In this document: positions 27,121 to 37,806 of the stretch, piece after piece
How the letters are laid out: every line of letters begins with the position of its first letter
Numbering within the stretch: the stretch's first letter is position 1
Origin: Monosporascus cannonballus
Lineage: Eukaryota; Ascomycota; Sordariomycetes; Xylariales
Assembly: GCA_004154925.1 (NCBI GenBank)
Contig: QJNS01000031.1
Location: 1-64,000, forward strand
DNA length: 64,000 bases
Direction: 5' to 3'
Position numbers and translations under genes: made by a program
Notes under the pieces: model-generated
Told to the model about the DNA's origin: nothing
Databases searched by the model: none
Seen by the model: only the letters and a program-made list of their open reading frames with translations

Positions 27121-27541
27121 CTTGCAGTGACATTCCACTTGCTGATATAGGCTTATTAGTAAAAGAAAAAAAAGGATGAACGCGTTAGCAGATCGTCGAG
27201 TTTGAGATGTCTTAGGTCACCTGGGCGGCGATGCTGAATAACCTGACGATCCCTGATGATAGATAATAGGCCGTAAGACCTAAGAGATAGCTGGACAACT
27301 TTTCTCAAGGTTGTGGACCATGCCTTTATCATAATATTTCGCTATGAGTTCCAAGACATTTCCGTTGAATCAAGAGGTCCACAAGGAGTGATATACTGGG
27401 ATTACGGCGGGAGACCTTACGAAAGATAATGGATCAGCTTATTTTCGCCTGCTACACTTGGAATCAGGATCAGATGAAGAGGCCGTTTGCCGCCTGATTA
27501 CGATTCAGTACCTAACAACTCCGCCTTTCCCACACAGACCT
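27121..27541. other. Intergenic, nothing recognised
   Basis: Balanced composition. This is the 3' side of the DUF3500 gene and the 5' side of the eroded minus-strand gene. No gene or repeat seen. Confidence 0.6.
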
Positions 27542-29046
27542 TTATCCCTCCCAAACATACTCCTGCTCAACACCCTCGATTTGCCCCCTAAGAGCATATC
27601 CGTAGTCGCCCCCGTTCGGCGTGCGCAGCAGCGTATGAATGTGGAACTTGGCAGGCTCGGAGTTGCTCAGGAAGACGCCGGAGTGGTGGTCGAACTCGGC
27701 GACGACGACGGGGCTCTGGACGCGGTAGTAGAAGGGGTCGGCGTCGCCGAAGCCGCCGATCCAGCTGAAGTAGGTCTCTTGGAACAGCCCGGCGCAGTCG
27801 CGCAGGCGCAGCTCCCGCGCCCGCCGCGGCAGGTATAGCAGGTACTGCTCGAGGATCCTCGCGACGAGCTCCTGCTGCTCGGCGCCCAGCTCGGAGACCG
27901 CGACGCCCTCGTAGGAGACCACGCGGTTGTCGCGGTAGGCGCCGCAGAGGTGGCGCTGGTCGTCGTGGTTCCAGCGGCCCCTGGGCATCGCCGGGTCCCT
28001 CATCTGCTTGTAGGTCTGGGCCCTCTCCCGCTGCTCCGGCGTCAGGCTCCGCATCAGACGCAGCCCCAGCCGCTCCTCCTCGTCGAGGATGCGCGTCCCG
28101 CGCCAGGGCCCGTCGTCGATGAGGTTCGGCTCCGCGCCCGTGAACCAGGGGGAGACGACGATCTGCGTGCGGTACAGGAACACGCTGAGGCAGAGGTCTA
28201 CCGCGTTCATGAGTCAGCGACTACTACTACATCGATGGCCAACAGAGCAGACGGGCATAACTGATCTCAGTTTTGGGAGCTGAGCACCCGAGATAGTCTA
28301 GAAACGGGGATAAAGCAACTCATGAGCATGCGCGCGTACGGTGTCCGTAGAACGAGAAGCCCCAGGGGCGCGTGGTCGAGGGCCCGGCGCCGAACAGGAC
28401 GAAGTTGTAGCTGTGCTGGTTCATGACCTTCTGGCCGCCCACGAGTTCGCCGAGGAAGTGGTTGACGCGCATGGCGGCGAGCGCCTTCTCGTAGCCCTCG
28501 GGCGACAGCGCAGCGCGCAGCACGCCGAGCACGCCGTCGCGGAGCCCCGGCGAGAGCTCTTCCAGCCGCAGCCCCTTGTCGCTGAGCAGGAACTCCGGGT
28601 TCGACCACGTGCGCCACTCGTGCGAGTCGATGTGCAACAGGGTCCGCCGCCGCTGTTCGGCGCTCAGCTGCGCCACCACGGCGTCGGCCGCCGCGACGAT
28701 GGACTCGATGGGCACGCCCTCGTCGCGGATCCTGAAGAGCCCCGGCCGCACGTTTCCTATGTGTGGTGCGGTGACGTTAGCTGGGTGTATTTCTACTCAC
28801 ATGCAGATGCACGCAGGGAGACAGATACCGACCGTCACTGGTGATGCCCTTGAACGGTTCCTGCAGCAGCTTCAGCCAATGCGTGTAAAGGCCGTAAAGC
28901 CACGGCGGGCGATGGTGCTCCGTCAATTCCCGTGCGTGGCTGTACGCGTCGCATTGCGCCAGCGTCGCGAACCGCGGGGTGCTGAGGTCCGGCAGGTACT
29001 GCCGGAACTCGCCGTGCTGGGAGTCCTGCTCTGCCGCGGACGTCAT
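27542..29046 (-). CDS. DUF3500-family protein, three exons
   Basis: Exons on the minus strand are 29,046-28,833, 28,756-28,340 and 28,197-27,542, with introns of 76 bp and 142 bp. Together they give 429 codons including the stop (428 residues). Donors are GTCGGT and GTACGC, acceptors TAG and TAG, with CTAAC and CTGAC branch-like sites. Joining restores the DUF3500 (PF12006) core: GLFRIRDEGVP, RTWSNPEFLL, MRVNHFLGELV, then GFSFYGHHLCLSVFLYRTQ across exons 2/3, PWFTGAEPN, EFDHHSGVF and HIHTLLRTPN. There is no signal peptide or membrane segment, so it is probably cytosolic. The family has no established function. The conserved His residues (YGHHLC, EFDHHSG, HIHT) could bind a metal, but that is inference. 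Length and start agree with family members. GC content is high, codon use normal, and the gene appears intact. Confidence 0.88.
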
Positions 29047-30231
29047 TGCGAGCAGTGGTTTATGTAGGTAGTCTTTGCTCCCTGCGGCGTCTGAGGGCCC
29101 GATAGTTAGGTAGGCAATGGCAGTTTTAGGGATCGTTCATTCGCCCAGGGAGACGGGTGGGTTGACCTTTGGCATCGTTCGTACGAAGTAGAAGGAAAGA
29201 GGCGACTGGATTTCAGGAGGCGGCCGAATTGCTATCTCCTTCGCCGTTGCCGTAGCCGGTGTTCATTCACTCTACGCTGCCTGAAAATTATATACGGAAT
29301 TTTCAACGCTAAACTTCAAAATACCCCTCCGGATTAACGACATAAGGAGCTGGAAGTTTTAAAACGGTTCGCATGGGCCTACATACCCGGGGGCTTAGAA
29401 GGCGAAAGGCGTGTCGTACGGCCGCAAGCCCCGCCGTCTCCGCGCGATTTCGTGGGAGTGGAACGAGCTGTGGGGGGAAGGCGGGGAGGACCGCTAGTGG
29501 TCTCGTCCCGGTGCCGGCAGATGTTCAACAATTGTGGGGCTACGGTAGCCTCCGGGGGCCGAAAGGGATTCAGGAGAAGCTGGAAAATTCGCAGAGGGGC
29601 GGAATAAACAATAGAAACTGACAATGATATGGGCAATAGATCGGTAGGTGAATGGATAATAATCGTTAAGTCCGAATTCTGACCCCCAATTACTTCTTGC
29701 TAACATGCGCTTTCTTAACGCTTGAGAATACTACTGTTCTTCTCAATCCATCTCGTATCACTATATGTTTGCACGTATGCAAGATTATGTGCTCGTATCT
29801 GATTTATGCTGAGGGGAGTTCAGAACGTAACCATGTCCATCTTTGTCTTTATCTTAATCTTTACAGCTTATATCTAAATGTATCGCATCTACAAGCCCAC
29901 GCCGGCGCCCACGGGCCCAACCAAACCTTCAGCAAAACCCGGGTTTGTGGTCAACTCTCTGTCCCTCTAACTCCATCCCACCATTCACCCATCCGTCCAT
30001 TCCAACCATGCACGCATCCATGAATGGCACCGATCTCGCCGCTATCCCTATGAAAAAAAAAACGCGTTGTATTACAAAGAGATCGTTCCCGCCTTGCACT
30101 TCGGAGGCCGAGGAGTTCCGATCAAGCGATCCGAGCCGGCCTCCGACTTAGTCAGGGGAAGGGGCACGGGGAGCCTATCACCACGCCATCCGTAACCGGG
30201 ACCCCCAGCGACAGAGCGACGTGCAGTCATG
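29047..30231. other. Intergenic between DUF3500 gene (5' side) and SWR1 (3' side)
   Basis: It contains the promoter and leader of the DUF3500 gene and the 3' untranslated region of SWR1. Short open stretches on both strands at 29,373-29,706 have no recognisable features. Nothing else seen. Confidence 0.6.
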
Positions 30232-33200
30232 TTACCGCTTCCTGGTATCCTTCCCCTTCTTACTCTTCCCCTTCTTCTTGTCCCTAGGCAACTGCAGCGG
30301 CGTGCCCTCGAGCAGCCTCGCCATGGTGGAGAGCATGAACTCGTCGATATCCCGCATGCGGTCGCCGTACGCGTTATACTCTGCCTCCTCCCCTTCTGCT
30401 CCCTCTCCGAGCGGCGTCACGACACCGGCGCCGGCGCCGCTGGGCGCGGCGGACGCGTCCCTGGTCAGCGGCGTGTTGTGGCGTGCGCTGGAGGCGCCCG
30501 ACGGCTTCTCCGCGAAGTCGGCCTCGTCCTCCTGGATCTCCCTCTCGGCGACGCGGGCGGCGGCGATGTCCTCGCGGTCCTCGGCCTGCTCGAGCACCCT
30601 CGCGCCGCCGGCCGAGGACTCGACGCCGCCGAGGACGCGGTCCATGGCGTCGCCGACGACGTCCCTCCCATCCCCGGAAGGTGATGCAGCGTCTCGCGCC
30701 ACCGCCGATGCCGAGGACTTGTTGAAGTAGTCGGTCGTGAAGCCGCCCTCTTGGATCACCACGTCATCGAGCATCTGCTTCTGGCTTGCCTTGCGCAGGA
30801 TGTTGGCCTCGATCGTGTGCTCGCTGACGAGCCGGTAGATGTGCACGTCACGCGTCTGCCCGATGCGGTGGCACCGGTCTTGGCACTGCTTGTCCATGGC
30901 CGGGTTCCAGTCCTGATCGTAGAAGATGACCGTGTCGGCGCCTGTCAGGTTGATGCCCAGCCCGCCCGACCGCGTCGACAGGATGAAACATAAGATCCGC
31001 GTGTCGTTGTTGAACCGGTCCGTCAGGATCTGGCGCTGCTCCACCTTGGTCGCCCCGTCTAGCCGTAGGTACTTGTGGCCGTGTATGTTGAGGAATTGCT
31101 CGAGGATGTCGAGAACTTTGGTCATCTGCGTGAAGATCAGCGCCCGGTGCCCACCCGACTGCAATTTCCGCAGTAGCCGGTCTAGCGCTTGCAGCTTGCC
31201 GCAGTCGTATTGTAAGAGACGCTTGTCGGGGAATTGGATGCTGAGGCGCATTCTCGATTCATGCCATGGATCTAACGGAGGCTCCTTTGGCATGAATGGC
31301 GCATAGCGTACTGGGGCCGATAGTTTGAGGTCCATCTCGTTGAACGCCTGAACGCCTTTGGAGCCGAGGACAAACCGGTCCATATCTCTGGTGACGACGG
31401 CCGGGGTGATGCATGCGAACTTTGCTATGGTGCTCTTCATGGACGCCGCTCGCTGGTCGAGCGTAAGCACCATCGATCGCAGAACGGGCGAGTCTTCCTC
31501 GAACCAACTCATGACCTGCCGCGGGACCTTCGGCTTAGGTTTGTACGGTCGCTCGTTGACACCGAGGGTGAGGAAATCAGTCAAACGTTTGCCGTAGATC
31601 GGACGCTGCTGTTGTCGGAGCACGTTCAGGTAGACACAGTGCTGCAATTCTTGGAAACGTCCCCCTCGCGCTGCGCTCTCCAGATAGGCGATATTAGACT
31701 TTACAGTTGAAGGGTCAAGATTGATGTAAGCTGCTTGAGCCCTTGCTTTCTGGGCTTCCCTCAGATCTAGGAGTGCCCGATGCGCACTAAGCTGGGCGGC
31801 GCGCTCGCAGTCTGTCTTTGACAGTGACTCGTATTCGGTGGGGATAAGATTTAGGAAGCTTTTGCTGACGACATTTATGGGATTCTCAGCAAGTAGTTTG
31901 CCTCGCACCAGGTTGTCCATCGCCTCGTACTCGGAGGGGACTGATCTGCTTTGGCGGAACGACGTCATAATTGGGCGCTCGACGAACAAGTCAGGGTGGT
32001 TGCAGACCTTGCGTAGCTGCATGAGGCAGTTGATAACGGATATGTAATTCCCCGAAGCCAAGGCCTCCCTTGTATCCGTCCGAGCCAGGAACCCATCGTA
32101 CAACTCTCGTTGCCGTCGAGATAGCCGGCAGAACTCGACATGCTCGTACTTCGCCGGCATCTGTTTCTCGACGTCCGCTTTTAGCCGTCGCAACAGGTAT
32201 GGCCTCAGGACCTTGTGAAGCTTCGCAATGATGGCTCGAGCTTCATCGTCCATCTGTTCCCTGCCGCTCTCCAGTATCTGGGATTCAGGCTTGTGGAACC
32301 AATCCTGGAACTCGGCCAGGTCGGCAAAACCACCCACGCCGTTCTCGGAGGGCATCAAGAAGAACAAGAGAGACCATAGTTCCGTAAGGTTGTTCTGTAG
32401 AGGCGTGCCGGTGAGGAGAAGCCTGGCTTGGGTGTTGAAGGTGAGCAACGTCTGCCAGCGCTTGGACTTGAAGTTCTTAATGTTATGTGCTTCGTCTAGA
32501 ATCATGTAATGCCATCGCCTCCGCTTGAAGACCTGCTGATCTTGCAACACGATCTGGTACGACGTGATGCAAACGTTCCAGTTGTCGTCGGTCTTCCAGC
32601 CTTGACGCTTGCGCCTGCGCTCTTCGATGCTCCCATAATACGACATCACTTTGAATCCCGGACACCATTTTTTGAACTCCATTTCCCAGTTGAGCATCAC
32701 GCTGGTAGGGACGATAACAAGATGAGGACCCCATACTTCATGATGACATGCGAGATGGGCCAGCAGTGCAATGGTCTGGATGGTTTTCCCGAGACCCATC
32801 TCGTCCGCCAAGATGCCATTCGTCTTGTTCTTGTATAAGCCGGCGAGCCAATCCAAGCCATAATGCTGGTACTCGCGAAGACTCCCCCGGAGTAGGAAGG
32901 GCACTTCTGTTTTCGGCACTTGTGACTGAGGCGAGGCCGATCTACTCGTAGCGGATTTGACTGTAGTCGGTGCTGTGTCGGCATCTGATGGTTTGGTATC
33001 GGAAGTGCGCGGCGACTGACTTCGGTCGCGGCTAGAAGGGTTTGTGATGGCCTCTGCGTCTGGGCTTGCCTGGGGCTGCTTCGTAGGGGCGCTAACAACC
33101 TCGACGCTTGGGACTGCGGCTGCTTCTCGGAGTTCTGTTGCAGTGGAAGCGCTCGCATCGGTAGCGTCCTTAGCATGCTCTACGGCGTCGATTATTTCCA

Positions 33201-35523
33201 TCTCCACGTCCTGCAGTTGCAACGGCCCCGGAGCTACAGGAGGTGCACCGGGTCTATTGGCTTCACGGGGGTCCGTCGGAGGTTCGATTGGTCTGACAGA
33301 TTCCGCTGGTTTCTGGGCCGCCTCGTCTAACGCTGCGGCCAAGGCCTGGGGTTCTGAGCCATAGGCCGATGGCTTGGGCCCGTCGGTTGTCGCGGGGTTT
33401 CGAGCGAGGGCTGTTGTTTCATCGCCGCCAATGCTCTCCGTTGGCCGAGGATCACCAAGCATAGCTTCCGTCTCATGATATATCGCGGCTGGGGAATCCT
33501 CCATCTCTACATCATCGCCGGTCCCGTCTTGGCCACTGGCTTTGGCTTCCTCTTTGAGCTTCTTGAGCTCAGATTTGCCGAATAAGAGTCCAAGCAACCC
33601 AGACTGCTCTTCTTCCTCTTCTGACTCATCCTCGTCCTCGTCCGCGCCCTCCTCGCCGCTATCCATCTCCTCATCACTCGAGCCTAAATCGTCATCCATG
33701 TCGACGGACTCGTCTGTCGTCTCCCCTGGATCTTCCGACGGTGTGCCGTTTACCAGACCTTCTGCTGGAGTAAGTGCAGGGATATTGGCATACTTCTGGC
33801 GCAGCTGCTCTTGCGTTAACCCCTCGTCCGACATGGTCGACTTGGCATCCTCCTCGTCATCGGATGAAGACATATTGTCCTCATCCCCGTCAGACTCATC
33901 GCCGGAGGCTGGATCAGGGCCGGAACTCAAGTCTTCGGCTCCCTCATCAATGGCGTCGTCGCTTTCGTCCATATCTTCACCCTCGTCATCTTCTTCCTCA
34001 TCGGACAGCATCTCCGAGTCGGCGTGCGCACGACGAGCTTGGAGCTTCATCTCGGACATATTGACCGCTTCGTTCAGCGCTTCTTTGACTCGCTTCTGCT
34101 CAGCAGCTTCCCATTCTTCCAGGCGTCGCCGGTTGATCTCTGTTTTGGCGTTGTCCCAGGTGCCCGCAAGAACTTTCACGACCGCTCTGTAACGTCCGCT
34201 CCACATGGCACGAGCCTCGGCCTCGATCTCCTCCGCTGACTTAGGCTGGCGACGCATCCACTCGTCGCGACAAGCCTCGGCCAGCCGCTTAGCTGCAGAC
34301 TTATGGCGCTGTTGTTCTATTAGCATCAGTTTGCGAAAGTAGGCCATTTGCTTGAGGAGATGGTCCATATGGGCCCATTGCCGCGGCGGCTCTTCGGCGG
34401 GCTCCGGAACGAAAATTGATGAGCGCTCTTCACTGAGCAGTCCACCCGGCTGCACCTCCTCCTCAACCCGCAAGATAATTTCAGCATCCTTCCGTGCCAT
34501 CTCTTCAGTATAAGGGGGGGCCTCGTCAGCGGGATCGAGCCAGCCGCCATCTCTGACGTCGATAGAGGGTGCTCGCTCAAGGTAGTCAACAAAGCTCGAC
34601 CCGATCTTTGGACGCGCAATCGTTCGTCCCGGGTACACATTAACCTCAGCAGGATGGACGATAGGTATCGTGGTGGGTCGCACTCGTAACCGTATCCTAG
34701 TGGGCCGCGAATTGGAGTCCTCGTCGGCAGTCTGTCTAGAGCCTTGAGCAGGGCTGTCCTGGCTGCCACGTAAGTTTCGCGAGTTTGGCCGCGTCCGCAA
34801 GGGTCGTCTCGGCGATGACTGAGGCAACGGCGGAGGAGACTGCTTTCGCGTCCTAGGCGAAGATCTGGTGCCGTTTGCTAGAGGCTTCTTGTTGTTACTT
34901 TGCTTGGTCTGGGTTGCCGAAGCTCTACCAGCAGGCGGATGCCTCTGTGTTCCATTTGCTTGGTGGTTGGCGGCACGCTTGTTGTCCTTTGCAGCAGGAG
35001 TGGCCGGCGAGCCGTGAAGGGCACCCCTAGTTAACCTCTTCTGGCCCGGGGGTTGCAGCTCCTGTGGGAGGGCATTGACTCTGCCAGACCTGCGTTTGCC
35101 ATTCTCGATGAACGTAGTAGGCCCCTCAGCCTCGATCTTCTTCCACGGAGGGGATTCGACTTTCGGGCGGCGCGGGGGTTTCGAAGGAGGGGGTGTGCTT
35201 CCGTGAGTTCGTCGCCGTTTGACCGGCCTCTCGTCGGCATTGTCGGCGCTGGTATCGCGCTTTATCGTGGGTGTCACGGCGCCTGACTTGCCCTCGGGGA
35301 GGAGAGAGCCGTGACCATTAGTAGCGGGTTTCGGAGATTGCTGCCTTGGGCTGAGAAATGCTTCGAGCTGTGAGACGTCGGATAATGGGGAGTCTGGCGG
35401 TGATCCGGCATTTTGTGGATTGCTTTTTGTTATTATATCGACTGGGGGTTGTAATTCGTGAGTGTTGGTTCTGTCGTGTAAAGTCGCGGCGGGCTCAGGC
35501 TCGGACGACGCGGTACCCGTCAT
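30232..35523 (-). CDS. SWR1: SWR1 chromatin-remodelling ATPase (H2A.Z exchange)
   Basis: Single exon, 1,763 residues, intact. SWR1 is the motor of the SWR1 complex, which replaces H2A-H2B with H2A.Z-H2B in nuclear chromatin. Order of parts: a basic, Pro/Ser-rich N terminus (1-270); an HSA domain (about 380-490, starting near PRQWAHMDHLLKQMAYF), which binds actin-related proteins; very acidic stretches (about 500-640, likely histone contacts); the SNF2 ATPase from about 875 (LREYQHYGLDWLAGLY, Walker A DEMGLGKT near 904, DEAH near 1,006, TGTPLQNN); the long insertion of the INO80/SWR1 class; and the helicase C lobe (LIFTQMTKVLDILEQF, LSTRSGGLGINL, CHRIGQTRDVHIYRL near 1,551). A basic tail ends the protein. 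INO80 was considered, but the HSA spacing, acidic region and total length fit SWR1 better. Opposite-strand open frames here are composition shadows. Confidence 0.95.
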   Translation of the reverse strand: MTGTASSEPEPAATLHDRTNTHELQPPVDIITKSNPQNAGSPPDSPLSDVSQLEAFLSPRQQSPKPATNGHGSLLPEGKSGAVTPTIKRDTSADNADERPVKRRRTHGSTPPPSKPPRRPKVESPPWKKIEAEGPTTFIENGKRRSGRVNALPQELQPPGQKRLTRGALHGSPATPAAKDNKRAANHQANGTQRHPPAGRASATQTKQSNNKKPLANGTRSSPRTRKQSPPPLPQSSPRRPLRTRPNSRNLRGSQDSPAQGSRQTADEDSNSRPTRIRLRVRPTTIPIVHPAEVNVYPGRTIARPKIGSSFVDYLERAPSIDVRDGGWLDPADEAPPYTEEMARKDAEIILRVEEEVQPGGLLSEERSSIFVPEPAEEPPRQWAHMDHLLKQMAYFRKLMLIEQQRHKSAAKRLAEACRDEWMRRQPKSAEEIEAEARAMWSGRYRAVVKVLAGTWDNAKTEINRRRLEEWEAAEQKRVKEALNEAVNMSEMKLQARRAHADSEMLSDEEEDDEGEDMDESDDAIDEGAEDLSSGPDPASGDESDGDEDNMSSSDDEEDAKSTMSDEGLTQEQLRQKYANIPALTPAEGLVNGTPSEDPGETTDESVDMDDDLGSSDEEMDSGEEGADEDEDESEEEEEQSGLLGLLFGKSELKKLKEEAKASGQDGTGDDVEMEDSPAAIYHETEAMLGDPRPTESIGGDETTALARNPATTDGPKPSAYGSEPQALAAALDEAAQKPAESVRPIEPPTDPREANRPGAPPVAPGPLQLQDVEMEIIDAVEHAKDATDASASTATELREAAAVPSVEVVSAPTKQPQASPDAEAITNPSSRDRSQSPRTSDTKPSDADTAPTTVKSATSRSASPQSQVPKTEVPFLLRGSLREYQHYGLDWLAGLYKNKTNGILADEMGLGKTIQTIALLAHLACHHEVWGPHLVIVPTSVMLNWEMEFKKWCPGFKVMSYYGSIEERRRKRQGWKTDDNWNVCITSYQIVLQDQQVFKRRRWHYMILDEAHNIKNFKSKRWQTLLTFNTQARLLLTGTPLQNNLTELWSLLFFLMPSENGVGGFADLAEFQDWFHKPESQILESGREQMDDEARAIIAKLHKVLRPYLLRRLKADVEKQMPAKYEHVEFCRLSRRQRELYDGFLARTDTREALASGNYISVINCLMQLRKVCNHPDLFVERPIMTSFRQSRSVPSEYEAMDNLVRGKLLAENPINVVSKSFLNLIPTEYESLSKTDCERAAQLSAHRALLDLREAQKARAQAAYINLDPSTVKSNIAYLESAARGGRFQELQHCVYLNVLRQQQRPIYGKRLTDFLTLGVNERPYKPKPKVPRQVMSWFEEDSPVLRSMVLTLDQRAASMKSTIAKFACITPAVVTRDMDRFVLGSKGVQAFNEMDLKLSAPVRYAPFMPKEPPLDPWHESRMRLSIQFPDKRLLQYDCGKLQALDRLLRKLQSGGHRALIFTQMTKVLDILEQFLNIHGHKYLRLDGATKVEQRQILTDRFNNDTRILCFILSTRSGGLGINLTGADTVIFYDQDWNPAMDKQCQDRCHRIGQTRDVHIYRLVSEHTIEANILRKASQKQMLDDVVIQEGGFTTDYFNKSSASAVARDAASPSGDGRDVVGDAMDRVLGGVESSAGGARVLEQAEDREDIAAARVAEREIQEDEADFAEKPSGASSARHNTPLTRDASAAPSGAGAGVVTPLGEGAEGEEAEYNAYGDRMRDIDEFMLSTMARLLEGTPLQLPRDKKKGKSKKGKDTRKR

Positions 35524-36210
35524 AGCTGTCCAGGGGTGGTGGAAGGGGAGAGAGGTAGTCTGAGCTCGACGAAACTACCATCTGATGGGATAAAAAGTAG
35601 GTCTACGAATAGGTAATGAATGGGATAATGTCCTTTGAAAGTCTGAACATGACCAGCCGTCTGTGTCGATAGTTATGATGAAATTTGTCCAGGAAATCGT
35701 CTCCCTCAGCAAAAAGATGATGATGGTTCAAAAAATTCGTTAGCGGTGGATCTCTCCCACCACTCTCCCACACTCCGCGACTCCGCCTTCAATGACACCA
35801 TTGCGTTTTCCTCAAATGGCCCAAGCTTGTATGTAGATACGTTTCCCTCCGATTGGCCCCGATGCCCCGACGCTGGACGTTTTACTCGGTACCTAATGCC
35901 ATATGAGAATATCTTACGTAAGCGGGATGGCTGGGCTGGCACGCACCTCTCCGGCCAACCGCAGCCCAGCAAACATCCATTGACTTGGATGCCTCGATGC
36001 CTTAAATGTTAGGCGCGCATATGCCACCACCGCCACTGCTGCTAACCATTGACCTTTTGACTATGACCTCAAGCTTTCACAGGCTGGTAGAAACGCGTCA
36101 CAACTCTATCGCATTGCAAGCAATAGACGGCCCACGGTACGGCTCAATTGGATACTCGAAAAGTCCCCTATATTACTACAAATGCAGAATGCTGACCTAT
36201 TCCCGGCCAG
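35524..36210. promoter_or_regulatory. Divergent promoter region between SWR1 and the NDUFB8-type gene
   Basis: A 687-bp gap separates two divergent start codons, so it must hold both promoters. Inverted CCAAT boxes (ATTGG) occur at 35,852-35,856 and 36,147-36,151. CCAAT boxes bind the HAP/CBC complex, which often controls respiratory genes in fungi, so a role for the proximal box is plausible but inferred. No TATA box is obvious. Confidence 0.4.
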
Positions 36211-36902
36211 ATGCTTCCCAGTCGAATTGCGAGAGCTTCGGCTCTCCGCTCGGCAGCGCGACGACTTCCCATTATTCAGTCACGCACCTTCATCCCTCCG
36301 TCTATAAACGACCGATCCATCCTAGAGGAAAAATACCCGGACCATCCACAGCTTAGCGATGCCGAGGACCCGGGCATGGTGAGCTTCTAGCACCGCAATG
36401 CCGGCGGGAGAGAGCCCTCGAGGCGGCCGGCTAACACGTTGGATGCTAGAACGGCGGTTACATAAACCCCCCACGAGTCAAGCGACAGTTCCGGGACCCT
36501 CATGGAGACTGGTGGGATAAGCAGGAGCGACGGAACTATGGCGAACCCGTCCACGAGGACCACGACATCTTGGGCATGTTCTCTCCCTACGAGTACACGT
36601 GGATCTCGCCCGGCAAGGGTCTGGCTCAGGTCGCCGCCTTCATCGCGACCTTTGTTGGGATGTGCTGGGTGGTAGGAAGGGTATACCCCGATAAGCCGTC
36701 GTTTCCCCGAGAGTTCGAGGGCGGATTAGAAAAGGAGCTAGGAGGTCCAGGCGCCATGAGGGTAAGTCGAACCTACGCATACCTGCTCACATGCGTCGTT
36801 CCGGTCTGTGTGGTGGAAGGATGTGACTGACATCGTACACAGGCAAGAGCCCCAGGGGATCCGGCACCGTTCTCCACCGGACAGATTGAAGAGGAGGACT
36901 AA
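36211..36902 (+). CDS. NDUFB8: Mitochondrial complex I subunit, NDUFB8 / 20.1-kDa type, three exons
   Basis: Exons 36,211-36,378, 36,450-36,761 and 36,843-36,902 (introns 71 and 81 bp, both phase 0) give 179 residues, about 20 kDa. The ATG at 36,211 opens an Arg/Ser/Ala-rich mitochondrial presequence (MLPSRIARASALRSAARRLP) with no acidic residues. It is followed by EEKYPDHPQLSDAEDPGM, then by exon 2 starting NGGYINPPRVKRQFRDPHGD and continuing DWWDKQERRNYGEPVHE and DILGMFSPYEYTW, a hallmark of the NDUFB8 family (PF05821). One membrane helix (about GLAQVAAFIATFVGMCWVVG) and the tail GLEKELGGPGAM follow. The protein is an accessory subunit in the membrane arm of NADH:ubiquinone oxidoreductase in the inner mitochondrial membrane. 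Intron 1 has GTGAGC, CTAAC and TAG; intron 2 has GTAAGT, CTGAC and CAG. The gene is intact. Confidence 0.92.
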
Positions 36903-37806
36903 TGTACATTACTGGGACTGGAGTCATATATCCACAAGACAAAACGATAAATATATTGCAAGGCGGAATGTCTCGATTCCCGAGGCATTTCCTAGTGCGG
37001 AGACATCCTCGAGTGCGAAGACATCCTATCTGGAGGTTGATATGCGGAACTCAGAGGGTTGGAAATATGACAAACCTCCGACAGTGACTGTTCAACTTTT
37101 ATTCCTTCTGTCGGATGAAGCGTTTACTCTTCCTGCCGTCGTGTTCAGCGCGAGATTTGCAACTAAGGCGGCCCTTCTTCATCTCGTCTCTAAATACTCC
37201 TAGGTAGGTAAAAGGCAAAAACCTACATGCTTTCTTAGTATTCACAGATATTTTGGGTCTGGTCCTCCCCTTATCCCCGGTGGCAGTTGGCGGCCGGACA
37301 TGCCAAGGGGACTCAGGCATGCGCAATGACGCCTTGGTAAGGATTGGAAGCTACGCCCACAACAGGAGGTTCCTTCCTCGCCGTCCACATTAGAGATTAG
37401 AGATACCCGGATGGGAAACCGGATGGGGAATCGCATGGGGAAACCAGGCTATGCGGGGAGTTGCGGACAACAATAGGCACTTACCAAATTCACCATCTAT
37501 CATCATCGTACCTTTACTAAGGCCCTCTCTACTTACCTACCTTAGGCACGTAAGTAGGCAATGTAAACATTCAACTCGGCATTTAACTCGTATTCTCCTC
37601 GCCTGGGTGTCATTCACTCATGGTTACCGTCCTCGCCACCGTGGATCCCCCATCCCGTTGCCGTCTCCTTTTGCTTCTCCTCAATCCGGAGGGATCCCCT
37701 TTTTGAACTCTCTGTATCCATCTCACCCCCCATCTGCCTTCGTTTCATTAGTCCTATACCTTTCTGCTTTTCCATCCCCGGAGGCGCCTGCACGTGACCG
37801 GTTACC
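36903..37806. other. Intergenic; pyrimidine-rich leader of the downstream gene
   Basis: This holds the 3' region of the NDUFB8-type gene and the promoter and leader of the gene at 37,807. From about 37,620 to 37,790 the plus strand is C/T-rich, as is common just upstream of fungal starts. No separate gene seen. Confidence 0.55.

Noticed and set aside
27458..28844. Plus-strand ORFs opposite the DUF3500 gene
   Set aside because: Arg/Ala/Pro-rich shadow frames in GC-rich coding DNA; the minus strand carries the conserved family motifs.
30221..30730. Overlapping plus-strand ORFs at the 3' end of SWR1
   Set aside because: High-GC shadow frames opposite a clearly conserved C terminus; no domain features.
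33542..34192. 216-codon plus-strand ORF, Ser-rich
   Set aside because: It is the antisense of the acidic Asp/Glu-rich region of SWR1. Ser runs are the mirror of GAx codons.
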